Virus record (IMG/VR): IMGVR_UViG_3300025929_000014
Location: 1-64,000 of that record
DNA: 64,000 nt
Strand: one strand, 5' to 3'
From: a virus
The position numbers were made by a program, and so were the translations under genes. The first letter of the stretch is position 1. Every line of letters starts with the position of its first letter. Shown here in pieces: positions 24,750-32,826 of this stretch. The notes beneath the pieces were generated by a model, which was not told the origin of the DNA, searched no databases, and saw only the letters and a list, made by a program, of their open reading frames with translations.

Positions 24750-25066
24750 GTGTTTGTCCCCAACCAGGCATCCAACATCGACATGAACGCATGGCGATTA
24801 GTCAGATCCAGGCAGCAGGCATCCTCCAGGCGGATAGGATCGCCGCTTCGCATCGAGAAGAAGGCTCGCAAGAGAAAGGTCGAGCCATGGCTGAGGTAAT
24901 CGAGATCCACCAGCCGAATCTTGCGGTAGGGGCGCTCTGGGGTCATATCCTCGATAAACCCCTTCATCATCTCTGAGTGCTTCAGGAGAGCGGCTATCGC
25001 AGCCGCCTCCCGGTCGTCGTTGTAGTAAGCGCCTTCAGTGATGGGCTCGTAAGGAAATCTATTCAT
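24746..25066 (-). CDS. Small hypothetical protein
   Basis: A 106-residue protein starting MNRFPYEPITEGAYYNDDRE with helices around HSEMMKGFIEDM and RHAFMSMLDAWL. The ATGA overlap with the gene upstream shows coupling. No family is recognised. Confidence 0.5.
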   Translation of the reverse strand: MNRFPYEPITEGAYYNDDREAAAIAALLKHSEMMKGFIEDMTPERPYRKIRLVDLDYLSHGSTFLLRAFFSMRSGDPIRLEDACCLDLTNRHAFMSMLDAWLGTNT

Positions 25067-25368
25067 GATGTTGCCTCCAGACGCTTAAACAACTCAGGGT
25101 GGATCTCTCGCGCTTGCTGTTCGGAGATCCGCTTACACACGTCGCGTAGCCAATCTACGCTGACGGAGCAACCACACGCAGGACTATCGGCGTGAAAGAG
25201 TACAGCCGCAACGCACTCGATAAAGTAGGTTTGATCATTCCAGAAGCAATGATTGCGGTCTGGGGTGCCGTGTTCCGTCACTGGTATAGCGACCACGTTG
25301 CCGGTGTGCTTGCCCTTGCGCTTGTCTTGCGCCGTCTCGTGCTCAAGATAGAATCGCCAGCCGTTCAT
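25063..25368 (-). CDS. Small hypothetical protein
   Basis: A 101-residue protein starting MNGWRFYLEHETAQDKRKGK, with a central strand-rich part and Cys residues in SPACGCSVS. Overlaps both neighbours by four bases. The function is unknown. Confidence 0.5.
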   Translation of the reverse strand: MNGWRFYLEHETAQDKRKGKHTGNVVAIPVTEHGTPDRNHCFWNDQTYFIECVAAVLFHADSPACGCSVSVDWLRDVCKRISEQQAREIHPELFKRLEATS

Positions 25369-25874
25369 GACTCATCCTCCACGCACCCATAAGGGACATC
25401 CCAGTTACCCGTATCGCTGGAGAACTCAATCACCTGCCCGCACTTCGCGCAAGTATGCGTGTAGCTGTAGCCATTCGGTGATTCCCAGTGCTCAGGGAGC
25501 GGGGTATGATCGGAACGCTCGACCTCGTGCCGGATAGCCTCGATGGTTTCCAGCGTCTCTTCCCACTCCTCGTTCGAGAAGTCGTCTTCATCCGCATAGA
25601 TGTGGTCATCAAGATATTCCTGCCACTCCTGCGCGGCTTCGACGGCTTCCGTATTCGCCGGGTCCACCAACACCGTCTCAACCCAGCCGACGAGATCATG
25701 CCCTGCTTCCTCGATTGCGATTGACTCCGGGAAGCGTTTAAGAAGATCCGCATGGACCACCCGGAAGTTCGAGCGCCCTAACGCCTCGCTGTCCCGATGC
25801 TTGCCTATCACGATCAACCAGTCCGCCCTGTCACCCCAGTAAGCGAAGTTCTGCTGCTTGGCTACCGCTAACAT
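25365..25874 (-). CDS. Hypothetical acidic protein with C-terminal zinc ribbon
   Basis: A 169-residue acidic protein. The end carries CAKCGQVIEF and a later Cys near GCVEDES, with HTCAKC preceded by a His; one zinc site is likely. ATG 25874 follows CAAGGAG and lies downstream of its promoter at 25930-25959. Confidence 0.5.
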   Translation of the reverse strand: MLAVAKQQNFAYWGDRADWLIVIGKHRDSEALGRSNFRVVHADLLKRFPESIAIEEAGHDLVGWVETVLVDPANTEAVEAAQEWQEYLDDHIYADEDDFSNEEWEETLETIEAIRHEVERSDHTPLPEHWESPNGYSYTHTCAKCGQVIEFSSDTGNWDVPYGCVEDES

Positions 25875-25929
25875 AGTCGTTGCTCCTTGCTTGTTCGCGT
25901 CGCCCCGTCGGCGTCGCCTCACATTCCCT

Positions 25930-25963
25930 ACTCTGGGCCTGGAAGGCGACACCCGTCAACTTT
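25930..25963 (-). promoter_or_regulatory. Array promoter for the 25874-24447 operon
   Basis: Minus strand GAAAGTTGACG core: -35 TTGACG (25959-25954), 18-base spacer, -10 CAGAGT (25935-25930), followed by AGGGAATGTGAGG. Confidence 0.7.
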
Positions 25964-25967
25964 CGAT

Positions 25968-26354
25968 TTAGTAGTAGACGTAGCAGCATGCCTCGACGGG
26001 CAAACCCAGCGCCTTCAATCGCGTAGACACTAGCTCGCACTCAAAATCCAGATAAAGATCTCCCACAAGCGACAGGTAGGAATCGAAGTCGGTATCGCGT
26101 AAGTCTTCTTTGCCCTCCGCAATCGGCATATCGACTACCACCTCGAACGCGCCCGGATCGTATTCCCCCTCGCAGCCCGGAGGAAAATACTTGAGTTGCA
26201 AGCAAGCATCTGTCAGACGCCCCAGCCGCAAAGCTACCTCGCGTAGTTCACTCTCCAGGGCAGGATGCGCTGCGATGAAGGCATCCATTTCTTCGGGAGA
26301 GCCGTACTCACTGTCATCGGCGTACAGGCCATCAAGCACACGTCGCATCATCAT
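25968..26354 (-). CDS. Hypothetical protein
   Basis: A 128-residue acidic protein (GSPEEMDAFIAAHPALESELREV) ending YVYY. Overlaps the upstream gene by four bases. Unrecognised. Its stop is directly before the promoter core at 25963. Confidence 0.5.
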   Translation of the reverse strand: MMMRRVLDGLYADDSEYGSPEEMDAFIAAHPALESELREVALRLGRLTDACLQLKYFPPGCEGEYDPGAFEVVVDMPIAEGKEDLRDTDFDSYLSLVGDLYLDFECELVSTRLKALGLPVEACCYVYY

Positions 26355-26560
26355 GTCGAGTAGCTCTCCCCTGCCTCGTCGGTAATGTGCTCAGCATAAA
26401 TCTCATCATCCAGGTTCATGCGATACCAGTCGCATTCCTCAGCCATCGCTCCGGCCCATGCACCCAGCCGTTCGCGTAGGGCTTGCGCGCTATCGGCCTC
26501 CACCTCCAGAATGCCGATGCTGACTTCCTTCTTGAGAAACTTGACAAAGAACTTAGCCAT
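26351..26560 (-). CDS. Small beta-alpha protein of a repeated array type
   Basis: A 69-residue protein MAKFFVKFLKKEVSIGILEVEADSAQALRERL: a strand, a second strand ending in 'EADS', and a helix. The same plan recurs in 28709-28909, 27319-27558 and 35331-35549, and resembles small DpnD/PcfM-like proteins. ATG 26560 overlaps the upstream gene by eight bases. Confidence 0.5.
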   Translation of the reverse strand: MAKFFVKFLKKEVSIGILEVEADSAQALRERLGAWAGAMAEECDWYRMNLDDEIYAEHITDEAGESYST

Positions 26561-26888
26561 AAACAATTTCTCCCAATACCGCACATTGGAGGAACACATC
26601 GCCGGTCTCAGCGTCCTCGTTCTCTTCCAGGAAGTGCGCGAGATGCCAGGGATACTTCTCAGCCATCACCTGGAAGCCGCGCTGAATGGCAGCGAAATCG
26701 AGCGTATGCGGGGTCTTCTGGAAATCATCCTCCTCGAAGACCGTCACCGGCAGGCGAAGCGTGTCGCCATCAATGGTGTAGGGACGGCGATCACCGCTAG
26801 ACCAGTAGTGCGAACCCCCCTCGTAGGCGCAGCAGAGCAGGTCCACGATGCGCTTCTCAGGTATCTTGAGCAACACTTCAGCTATCAT
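26553..26888 (-). CDS. Conserved phage protein of unknown function
   Basis: A 111-residue protein. The start, IPEKRIVDLLCCAYEGGSHYW, matches a signature common in small proteins of many phages ('i.e.rv.dlLc.AfEGGi.YW'), and the rest has a beta-rich pattern with a DFAAIQRGFQVMAEKYP segment. The family is widespread but its function is not known. Confidence 0.6.
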   Translation of the reverse strand: MIAEVLLKIPEKRIVDLLCCAYEGGSHYWSSGDRRPYTIDGDTLRLPVTVFEEDDFQKTPHTLDFAAIQRGFQVMAEKYPWHLAHFLEENEDAETGDVFLQCAVLGEIVYG

Positions 26889-26903
26889 TCTCGTCCTCTT
26901 CTC

Positions 26904-27317
26904 TCAGCCTAAATCACTGTTTGGCGCGTGTCGGCGCATAAGGTTGTAGCCACAGCTATGGCTGGGCGCTCGTCGCACATACTTCCCTGGCACCAGATAG
27001 AGCAGGTCTGCGGCGTCCACATCGGCCCCAGCTTCAGGGTCATAGAGGAAATCGTTGAGTGCCGATGGCACCTCCCACAACGTCCTGGTCGATTCCTTGT
27101 AGCAGAACAGTTCGCTGTCGCCACCAATCCCCCACATGTCCTCGAAGTCCCAGACTACCCGGCACTCCAGGCCAGTCAGGCGCTCGATGTCGGCCAGGAC
27201 GGAATCTACATCGTCGTCGGTATGGCCGTCCGCAAACGTGCCGCGAAGCTCCTCAAGCTCTTCGATACGCTGCTGGCGCGAGAGCGATTCATCGTGTGGC
27301 ACCATGATGTCGTGCAT
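26904..27317 (-). CDS. Hypothetical protein
   Basis: A 137-residue acidic protein whose central part (DIERLTGLECRVVWDFEDMWGI) is unrecognised. It follows the gene at 27319 by one base. There is no promoter in between, so it is in the 27558-led unit. Confidence 0.5.
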   Translation of the reverse strand: MHDIMVPHDESLSRQQRIEELEELRGTFADGHTDDDVDSVLADIERLTGLECRVVWDFEDMWGIGGDSELFCYKESTRTLWEVPSALNDFLYDPEAGADVDAADLLYLVPGKYVRRAPSHSCGYNLMRRHAPNSDLG

Positions 27318-27318
27318 G

Positions 27319-27558
27319 CTATTCCTCCCACTTCAGGCAGGGATACATGTCGTAAGATGCAGGCTCCAGCAGGCTGACCCCCTCGACACCGAAGTACGTA
27401 CAATCCTCTTCGCTCCAGGTAGTACCAGGATCACTGTTACCGTCCGTCTCCATTGCCAGATCATGGGCGTCACCGGCATCATAGTCGTCGGGCACCTCTA
27501 GCTCAAAAAACCCCGTTCGGACAATCGTCTCCTTGATCTCCACCCGGTATCGCTTCAT
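27319..27558 (-). CDS. Small beta-alpha protein of a repeated array type
   Basis: A 79-residue protein, MKRYRVEIKETIVRTGFFEL, then an acidic helix and a C-terminal CTYFGVEGVSLLEP strand. The layout and the WSEEDCTYFGVEG segment mirror 28709-28909 (WGDCDPTHVGVLM). It has its own promoter at 27636-27665. Confidence 0.55.
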   Translation of the reverse strand: MKRYRVEIKETIVRTGFFELEVPDDYDAGDAHDLAMETDGNSDPGTTWSEEDCTYFGVEGVSLLEPASYDMYPCLKWEE

Positions 27559-27635
27559 GACGTGCTCCTTTAACTGCGTCGAGGGGAGTCCTGAGAGGAA
27601 CCGCTCCTTCAAGCGTGCTCCCCTCGACAGTTACC

Positions 27636-27669
27636 ATGCTGGGCCTTGAAGTGGTCAGGGCGCAACTTT
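27636..27669 (-). promoter_or_regulatory. Array promoter for 27319-27558 and downstream genes
   Basis: Minus strand GAAAGTTGCGC core: -35 TTGCGC (27665-27660), 18-base spacer, -10 CAGCAT (27641-27636). Confidence 0.65.
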
Positions 27670-27671
27670 CG

Positions 27672-27965
27672 CTAGATGGCGTAGGCTTTCACGCGTTTTG
27701 AGAGATTCTTGCGCTCCTTTGTGACCAGAGTCTCCAGGCCGCGAATCTGCTCGTACCAGGCAGATAGCGGCTGCGCATTATACGTCAGGACGGAGCAGTC
27801 AGGGAATCCCCATGCGCCGCGATTCCATAGCGTGCCCGTTGTAAAGTGCGCGTAGAGATAGCCATCTTCCTGGAGCGCGATTTGATTGGCCTCAGCGATA
27901 GAGAGCGGCTGACCCTGCTTTTGCATCTCGCGCACCATCTTGGCGCGAATCTTCTGCGCTTGCAT
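27672..27965 (-). CDS. Hypothetical protein, tandem paralogue A
   Basis: A 97-residue protein. RAKMVREMQKQGQPLSIAEA at the start, WNRGAWGFPDCSVLTYNAQPL in the middle and LSKRVKAYAI at the end align with the adjacent upstream gene 27978-28268. No known family. The two genes are a tandem duplication. Confidence 0.6.
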   Translation of the reverse strand: MQAQKIRAKMVREMQKQGQPLSIAEANQIALQEDGYLYAHFTTGTLWNRGAWGFPDCSVLTYNAQPLSAWYEQIRGLETLVTKERKNLSKRVKAYAI

Positions 27966-27977
27966 TACTAGGTCTCC

Positions 27978-28268
27978 TTAATGACTGTAGGCGGTAATGC
28001 GTGAGGATAAGTAACGATGGGGTACGCTGCTCTGCTGCTCATGCTCATCAAGCGGCTTATCGTAGTAGACCAGCACGGAGAAGTCAGGAAAGCCCCAGAT
28101 GCCCCGCTCGTAGCCGCCAACCGTGAGGTAATAGCCGAAGCGAATACCGCAATCGTTCCGCCTCGTTGCATACCGATGCACCTCTGTACACGAGAGAATC
28201 TCTCCCCGCTGCTTCATCTCCTTGACCACTTTGGCTCGGACCACCTGTGCGCAGGACTGTTTAGCCAT
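27978..28268 (-). CDS. Hypothetical protein, tandem paralogue B
   Basis: A 96-residue protein with RAKVVKEMKQRGEILSCTEV, ERGIWGFPDFSVLVYYDKPL and LSSRITAYSH, each aligning with paralogue A downstream. Overlaps the upstream gene by eight bases. The conserved WGFPD-SVL core is probably the functional site, but its role is unknown. Confidence 0.6.
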   Translation of the reverse strand: MAKQSCAQVVRAKVVKEMKQRGEILSCTEVHRYATRRNDCGIRFGYYLTVGGYERGIWGFPDFSVLVYYDKPLDEHEQQSSVPHRYLSSRITAYSH

Positions 28269-28722
28269 CCTCGCCCTCCAGCAGTTGCACGGCAGCCAGC
28301 ACAGCCGCCAACAGGTCTCTAGGGTCGGCGCTCACGTCCATCAGAATATCGTTGGTTGCCTGCTTGAAGCGCTCGATACGCACGAGCGGATCGTTCGGCG
28401 CCCGGTACTCAATCTCATCGGTGATGCGCTTGCCATTCAGCGAGACGGTGACTTGCACGCCGCTCACGCCTATGCGGCTCACGCCGCAATGCTTGATCGT
28501 CGCCTTCAAGGTTGGATACACGGCATACCAGGAGGCTTCCTCATTCGGATAGCCATGATCCTCGTCGTCGTTGGTCCACTCCTCCACCAGATAAGAGCCA
28601 TCGGGGGCAGGCCCCAGCACGTCGATGGTATGTTGAGCGACCGCCTCCTCATCGCTAAAATGGGCCATTCTGACAAATGCTGCCCGGTCAAGGGCAATCA
28701 TCTCCTCGTTAGGACTCATCAT
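28261..28722 (-). CDS. Hypothetical protein
   Basis: A 153-residue acidic protein with an N-terminal helical segment, a beta-rich middle (GVSGVQVTVSLNGKRITDEIEY) and an Ala/Leu-rich end. It overlaps both neighbours. Not recognised. Confidence 0.5.
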   Translation of the reverse strand: MMSPNEEMIALDRAAFVRMAHFSDEEAVAQHTIDVLGPAPDGSYLVEEWTNDDEDHGYPNEEASWYAVYPTLKATIKHCGVSRIGVSGVQVTVSLNGKRITDEIEYRAPNDPLVRIERFKQATNDILMDVSADPRDLLAAVLAAVQLLEGEDG

Positions 28723-28909
28723 TCACCTCCTCTACCGCGTCGAGCATCAGCACGCCGACATGCGTGGGATCACAGTCCCCCCAAGTAATCTCCTCGTCGC
28801 CCGACAGCGCTAAGGTTTGCGCCTCCTCCGGCGAATCGGCCTCGATATAGACGTGGCCGAACTCTACAGCCTCTATGGAAACCTGTACTCGAAACGTCTT
28901 CTTGCTCAT
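28709..28909 (-). CDS. Small beta-alpha protein of a repeated array type
   Basis: A 66-residue protein, MSKKTFRVQVSIEAVEFGHVYIEADSPEEAQTLAL, with a strand-strand-helix start and a C-terminal strand. The 'veAdSpEEA' segment and length fit DpnD/PcfM-like small proteins, seen also at 26351, 27319 and 35331. It has its own promoter. Confidence 0.55.
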   Translation of the reverse strand: MSKKTFRVQVSIEAVEFGHVYIEADSPEEAQTLALSGDEEITWGDCDPTHVGVLMLDAVEEVNDES

Positions 28910-28935
28910 GTGTGACCTCCTTCCCTACAGCTTCC

Positions 28936-28969
28936 ATACTGGGCGTAGATGTTGTAGGGCGTCAAGTTT
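28936..28969 (-). promoter_or_regulatory. Array promoter for the 28909-27672 operon
   Basis: Minus strand GAAACTTGACG core: -35 TTGACG (28965-28960), 18-base spacer, -10 CAGTAT (28941-28936), CTTG-N8-CAAC dyad. Confidence 0.7.
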
Positions 28970-29472
28970 CAGTTGTATGGCAAATCGTAATACTGCACTT
29001 CGTCGGTCACGTCGATATTCTTGCGCCACGGAAAATCATTGGCGCATGCAGCCTTCTCCCAGTAAGCACCCCTGAACCACTGGCTCACACGCTTGGCCTG
29101 GTCGCAGTAGTAGCGGTAGCGACGCTCGACCTTACGGCTATCGCTGTCGTAGTTCATCTGCTGGCACCAGTCCTCAAACCCAGTGCCGGGATACTCACGC
29201 CAGCGCTCCAGGACTTGATAGAGCACATGCTCGACGAAATCCGGCCCACCATCGCTTCCAATATCGGCTCGATACAACGTGACCGTCAAACGCCCCTTGG
29301 TATCGCCGCGCCGGAGGACAACCTGAACCCACTTGAAGGCATCATAGTCTGGATCGCTCCAGGTCTCCTTATCTTCCAGGTTGCCGCGCAGGGCTTCAGG
29401 CGGAAGGTCCACATGCTTCGCGCCGATCACCTCTATCTGGTGACTAGCGATGAACTCAGCCAGCTTGCTCAT
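28969..29472 (-). CDS. Hypothetical protein
   Basis: A 167-residue protein MSKLAEFIASHQIEVIGAKHV, with a beta-rich middle and a C-terminal helical, Tyr/Arg-rich segment. Unrecognised. It overlaps the basic protein gene upstream by 17 bases and ends at the promoter core. Confidence 0.5.
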   Translation of the reverse strand: MSKLAEFIASHQIEVIGAKHVDLPPEALRGNLEDKETWSDPDYDAFKWVQVVLRRGDTKGRLTVTLYRADIGSDGGPDFVEHVLYQVLERWREYPGTGFEDWCQQMNYDSDSRKVERRYRYYCDQAKRVSQWFRGAYWEKAACANDFPWRKNIDVTDEVQYYDLPYN

Positions 29473-29734
29473 CGGTCGCCTCCAGGGTCTTCGGCTTGCG
29501 TGCGCGAGGCTTGCGGACAGGTAATGCGGTAGCGGCCAGAGCCAGCGTGCCAGCCAGCGCCAGGTCGGCTTGTGTCAGCTTGCGGGCGCGAGCCTTCTTT
29601 GGGGGAGGCGCGACCAGCGCCTCTAGGGCTGCGATGGCCTTTTGCTCGGCCTGCTGAGCAGCGAAGGAATGGGCGCGCTCATGGGCGCGAGTGATGTAGT
29701 CGTACTGGCCAGGACGATAGGGCTTGTTTCTCAT
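29456..29734 (-). CDS. Small basic Ala/Lys-rich protein
   Basis: A 92-residue very basic protein with a helical start, a PPPKKARARKLTQADLAL segment and a C-terminal VRKPRARKPKTLE. The composition suggests nucleic-acid binding, like a histone-like or RNA-binding tail, but no domain is recognised. Confidence 0.5.
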   Translation of the reverse strand: MRNKPYRPGQYDYITRAHERAHSFAAQQAEQKAIAALEALVAPPPKKARARKLTQADLALAGTLALAATALPVRKPRARKPKTLEATDEQAG

Positions 29735-30042
29735 GGTTGCCTCCTTGGCTTAGCGCTCACTTCAATCTGGAAATAGAGATCGCGTTCATAGTTGCCTAAG
29801 ACTATTCCCCTCCTTGCGCACTCCGTCATGGTGTCCCAGGAAGTGAGATGGATGCTTTCCCCTGGTATAAACACATGGCCGTTGAATGTGAATCCTTCAC
29901 CAGCAGTGGATAAAAAGCATTCCCACCGGTAGCAGTCCTGCTGGGCGTGGCTCCAGTAGCCTGTGTTTGCTCGAAGCTCGTCGGCCTCGACCTGGATACC
30001 ATGTTCTCGCAGCAGGGCAGCCAGCTTCTCACGAGGCTTCAT
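29731..30042 (-). CDS. Hypothetical protein
   Basis: A 103-residue protein, MKPREKLAALLREHGIQVEADEL then GYWSHAQQDCYRWECFL, which may be a phage accessory family ('lL..hGi.vea.ELR...Gyws...qD..rWec'). Overlaps neighbours by 4-14 bases. Confidence 0.5.
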   Translation of the reverse strand: MKPREKLAALLREHGIQVEADELRANTGYWSHAQQDCYRWECFLSTAGEGFTFNGHVFIPGESIHLTSWDTMTECARRGIVLGNYERDLYFQIEVSAKPRRQP

Positions 30043-30352
30043 TGTTGAGAGCCTCAGCCCTGCGCTTGGCTCGAACGGCACGGAGAATCAGCATGCCGGG
30101 TCCGTGCTTATTCGGTACGTAATTACACGGCACCAAGTCGTTCTCCGGGTCGGCAATACAGTCACCGCACGCGACACCAACCTGACCGAAGAACTCCGAA
30201 TCCGTCAGCCGCCAGCCTCGACGCTCCAGGTCACGTAGGAAGTCAGACGGCATACCGCCCATGTAATCCTCTTCCTCGATGCCGCAGATTGAGCACTCGA
30301 CACGCCAACGGCAGATCGCCAGGTCGCGTTTGACAGAGAGCTTACCGATCAT
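30029..30352 (-). CDS. Hypothetical protein with two CxxC pairs
   Basis: A 107-residue protein with CSIC and CGDC pairs about 42 residues apart and a basic C terminus (RAVRAKRRAEAL). A treble-clef-like zinc site is likely. ATG 30352 was chosen because the longer frame lies inside the 210-residue upstream gene. Confidence 0.5.
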   Translation of the reverse strand: MIGKLSVKRDLAICRWRVECSICGIEEEDYMGGMPSDFLRDLERRGWRLTDSEFFGQVGVACGDCIADPENDLVPCNYVPNKHGPGMLILRAVRAKRRAEALNNEAS

Positions 30353-30974
30353 CTGGATTTGCCTCCTCCCATATCTCTTGCGCCTCATCCTCAATAGACT
30401 GAAGCGCTGCGTAGAACTCGTCCTCTGAGAAGGGATAGGCCAGATCGTGTGGCGTACAGCAGGCATCACTGCCCTCGACGATGGAGCCGACGGTAATCCC
30501 AGCTCGCTTCAAGGAGGAGTGAATGAGTATGTTCACCGTGCAGAGATGCTTACCAAGGTGAGGAGGAGACCACAATTCTACTACCGCAGAGGCGCGCACC
30601 TCAGCCATGCTCATACCAAGTTCTTCCGGCAGCCTGAGCAGTGCTTTGGTCGGACCAAACCAGACGGGAGACGACGCGCTGAAGTAGAAGACCAGATCCT
30701 CCGGCGTCTCCGGCGCGTCCATCCCACGCCATTTTCCATAACGGCCTCGCCGCCACTGAACAGCGACCGGACCTCCAATACAATCACGACAATCTACGGT
30801 GAACGTGATGCGCTCTTCGATGGGGATCGTGAGCGGATCGAACGAGATCCAGGCGCCGCAATCGGTGGACTTGTACACAACGCGCTCGATACGTTGTTCA
30901 AGCGGGTAGCTCTCCGTAGCATCCTGCGGGTCGATGCCCAGCGCCGATGCCAGGTCGCGAAGGTTCTTGATCAT
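30342..30974 (-). CDS. Hypothetical protein
   Basis: A 210-residue protein. It is acidic, with a CRDC pair around residue 64, and the C terminus is a long helix. No family is recognised. It overlaps both neighbours by 4-11 bases in the 31.35-28.97 kb operon. Confidence 0.5.
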   Translation of the reverse strand: MIKNLRDLASALGIDPQDATESYPLEQRIERVVYKSTDCGAWISFDPLTIPIEERITFTVDCRDCIGGPVAVQWRRGRYGKWRGMDAPETPEDLVFYFSASSPVWFGPTKALLRLPEELGMSMAEVRASAVVELWSPPHLGKHLCTVNILIHSSLKRAGITVGSIVEGSDACCTPHDLAYPFSEDEFYAALQSIEDEAQEIWEEANPDDR

Positions 30975-31354
30975 CGCCCCTCTTCCCTAATCTGCGCCTC
31001 TACGGCATCCATTTTGTCCTGGTCGGCGCGCACCTGATCGTATTCCGCCAGCTTGGCGCGCACCACATCCCAGTCGGCCATATCGAAGTGCAACGTAATG
31101 GAAGAGATCGCCAGACGCTCGACCATGGTCCGGCTATGTTCATAGTGGGGCAGCAGAGCGTCAGTAATGTTGCCGAACGCGCCGTAGTGCTCATCGACAT
31201 CGGCATGGCCCAGCCATGCCAGGTTCTCATCCAGCACACGCAGGACATCCCGATCATGCTCCGTCTCATCGCCAAGCGCGACACGCTCACGCAGCTCGAT
31301 GATCCACTCCACGAGAGAGCCGGTTGCTGCCTGCCTGTAGTCGTAGTAATCCAT
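30971..31354 (-). CDS. Hypothetical helical protein
   Basis: A 127-residue acidic and helical protein, MDYYDYRQAATGSLVEWIIEL, with an AKLAEYDQVRADQDKMDAVE coiled-coil end. It is the first gene of the operon served by the promoter at 31399-31428. Confidence 0.5.
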   Translation of the reverse strand: MDYYDYRQAATGSLVEWIIELRERVALGDETEHDRDVLRVLDENLAWLGHADVDEHYGAFGNITDALLPHYEHSRTMVERLAISSITLHFDMADWDVVRAKLAEYDQVRADQDKMDAVEAQIREEGR

Positions 31355-31398
31355 GTCGCTTCCTTTCCTGTGGGGCGAACCGCTCGCCCCTGGATTCC

Positions 31399-31432
31399 AT
31401 GTTGGGGGATCAGGTTGTGGGGGTGCAACTTT
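31399..31432 (-). promoter_or_regulatory. Array promoter for the 31354-28969 operon
   Basis: Minus strand GAAAGTTGCAC core: -35 TTGCAC (31428-31423), 18-base spacer, -10 CAACAT (31404-31399), GTTG-N8-CAAC dyad. It overlaps the 3' end of 31410-31847. Confidence 0.65.
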
Positions 31433-31847
31433 CGCGATAGATGGGTTCGAGTATCTTGACGCCCGTCAGATGGAAGAGCGCGATATGCCCGCCCACAAGC
31501 TCGCGCCCATCCAGATTGGTGAAGTGCTCCTGTGTACGGGGGTTGTAGCGGCAGTGCGCCTCGCTTTGATGCAGCGCGGACGTGAGGTAGGCCAGATGGC
31601 CCACGATACCCGCATGGACTGACTTTCGTCCAGTACGCAGCACGCGCTGTCGGCCAGCTTCGGAGACGCGGAAGGCAAGAGGGCCATAGATATGAAACGT
31701 CCGCATATGCGCGATGACTCTCCCGCTCCGAGTGCCGGTCAGGGCCTTGACGCTCCAGCAGTCCTGCCGAAGATTGCGGTAGACGTAGACTCTGCCTTTG
31801 CCGGGAGCGTACTCCTCGTAGTCGTCTTCGGTGAGCGGGCCGATCAT
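31410..31847 (-). CDS. Conserved phage/bacterial family protein of unknown function
   Basis: A 145-residue protein. VYVYRNLRQDCWSVK at the start, RVIAHMRTFHI in the middle and FRVSEAGRQRVLRTGRKSVH with AGIVGHL at the end match a widespread phage and bacterial family of unknown function ('N...+k.wSv.........V.ah...+...dv.f.VseaGR.RVl.e+kknVHA.v.G'). Its last codons lie in the promoter at 31399-31428. Confidence 0.65.
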   Translation of the reverse strand: MIGPLTEDDYEEYAPGKGRVYVYRNLRQDCWSVKALTGTRSGRVIAHMRTFHIYGPLAFRVSEAGRQRVLRTGRKSVHAGIVGHLAYLTSALHQSEAHCRYNPRTQEHFTNLDGRELVGGHIALFHLTGVKILEPIYRESCTPTT

Positions 31848-32125
31848 GCGTCCCCCCAGTCGGCAAGACAGTTAGGGTAGTCGGCCACATCAAGCTGGGC
31901 ATAAATGATGTTCATGTCCACCGTCTTCAGGGCCTCCGTCAGGAGATACAGCGCCGTTCGCCCATACTCCAGATCCTCGTAGTTTGACACCAACTGGCGA
32001 GACAGAGCAGAGATATGCTCGGTGCCGCATCGAACCCGGTGGATGGTCCGCAGTAGCTCCGTCGGCATCTCTGTGCTTAGATCGGTTGCTACGGCCTGCG
32101 CCAGAACGTCCGTCGCTGCATTCAT
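31844..32125 (-). CDS. Small hypothetical protein
   Basis: A 93-residue, mostly helical protein, starting MNAATDVLAQAVATDLSTEM, with a YGRTALYLLTEALKTVD helix. It overlaps neighbours by four bases on each side. The function is unknown. Confidence 0.5.
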   Translation of the reverse strand: MNAATDVLAQAVATDLSTEMPTELLRTIHRVRCGTEHISALSRQLVSNYEDLEYGRTALYLLTEALKTVDMNIIYAQLDVADYPNCLADWGDA

Positions 32126-32544
32126 AGCATCTCCCTTTCGTAATAGGTGCCATAGAACTCCTGCTGCTGGGTCTCCATGTCGTCCTGGTCAGGCGTCGAT
32201 GGAGGCAGCGCGCCCTCATATGCCTCATTCTGGAAGCAGGTGTGGCAGAGCAGGCTCGGCAGCTCGTCTTCGGTGTAGTGCCATACGTCGGACTGCGTAG
32301 TGCGGCAGTCGATACAGCGCACCAGGCGCGTGTAGCAGCGCTTGCAGATGGCGCCCCCGTCGATGGGGTGCGTGCGCCAGCCTGCATTGACCGCACACAG
32401 GGCCAGTTCTGAGGCAGTGTTGTGGTCCGGGTCTTCAGCCGCCACATAGTTCGTGCGGTCGCCGTCGCAATACTCGCAGTGGATGACCAGCAGGTCAGCA
32501 TAGGCGGCATCGGCCAGCAGGGTCAGGTCACGGTCAGCGCTCAT
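32122..32544 (-). CDS. Hypothetical zinc-binding protein
   Basis: A 140-residue acidic protein with four CxxC pairs (CEYC, CKRC, CIDC, CHTC). This suggests two zinc sites of LIM- or RING-like type. Nothing more specific is recognised. Confidence 0.5.
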   Translation of the reverse strand: MSADRDLTLLADAAYADLLVIHCEYCDGDRTNYVAAEDPDHNTASELALCAVNAGWRTHPIDGGAICKRCYTRLVRCIDCRTTQSDVWHYTEDELPSLLCHTCFQNEAYEGALPPSTPDQDDMETQQQEFYGTYYEREML

Positions 32545-32768
32545 GACAGCCTCCCGTCGAGCGCGAGATGGAGCATGTCGCCAAACACCTCATGGCTACG
32601 ACGCGTCTGCTCATCCTGTTGGCGGAACGCCATCTGCTGGAAGTCGGTCAAACTCTCAACCTGCTCGCGCAGACGCCGGATCTCGCCGGCCATCATCTGC
32701 ATGGCGTCAGCCTGGGCGCTCACTCGTGCAGTCTGCTGCAAACAAAACTGCCATTCTTCGTCGTTCAT
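32541..32768 (-). CDS. Small coiled-coil protein
   Basis: A 75-residue helical protein, with ARVSAQADAMQMMAGEIRR and LREQVESL heptads, likely a dimeric coiled coil. First gene of the operon after the promoter at 32794-32822. Confidence 0.5.
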   Translation of the reverse strand: MNDEEWQFCLQQTARVSAQADAMQMMAGEIRRLREQVESLTDFQQMAFRQQDEQTRRSHEVFGDMLHLALDGRLS

Positions 32769-32793
32769 TTCCTCTCCTTTCGGCTACATTTCC

Positions 32794-32826
32794 AGCATGG
32801 GCCTTGCGTTGTCAGCGATCAACTTT
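32794..32826 (-). promoter_or_regulatory. Array promoter for the 32768-31410 operon
   Basis: Minus strand GAAAGTTGATC core: -35 TTGATC (32822-32817), 17-base spacer, -10 CATGCT (32799-32794), GTTG-N8-CAAC dyad. Confidence 0.7.
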
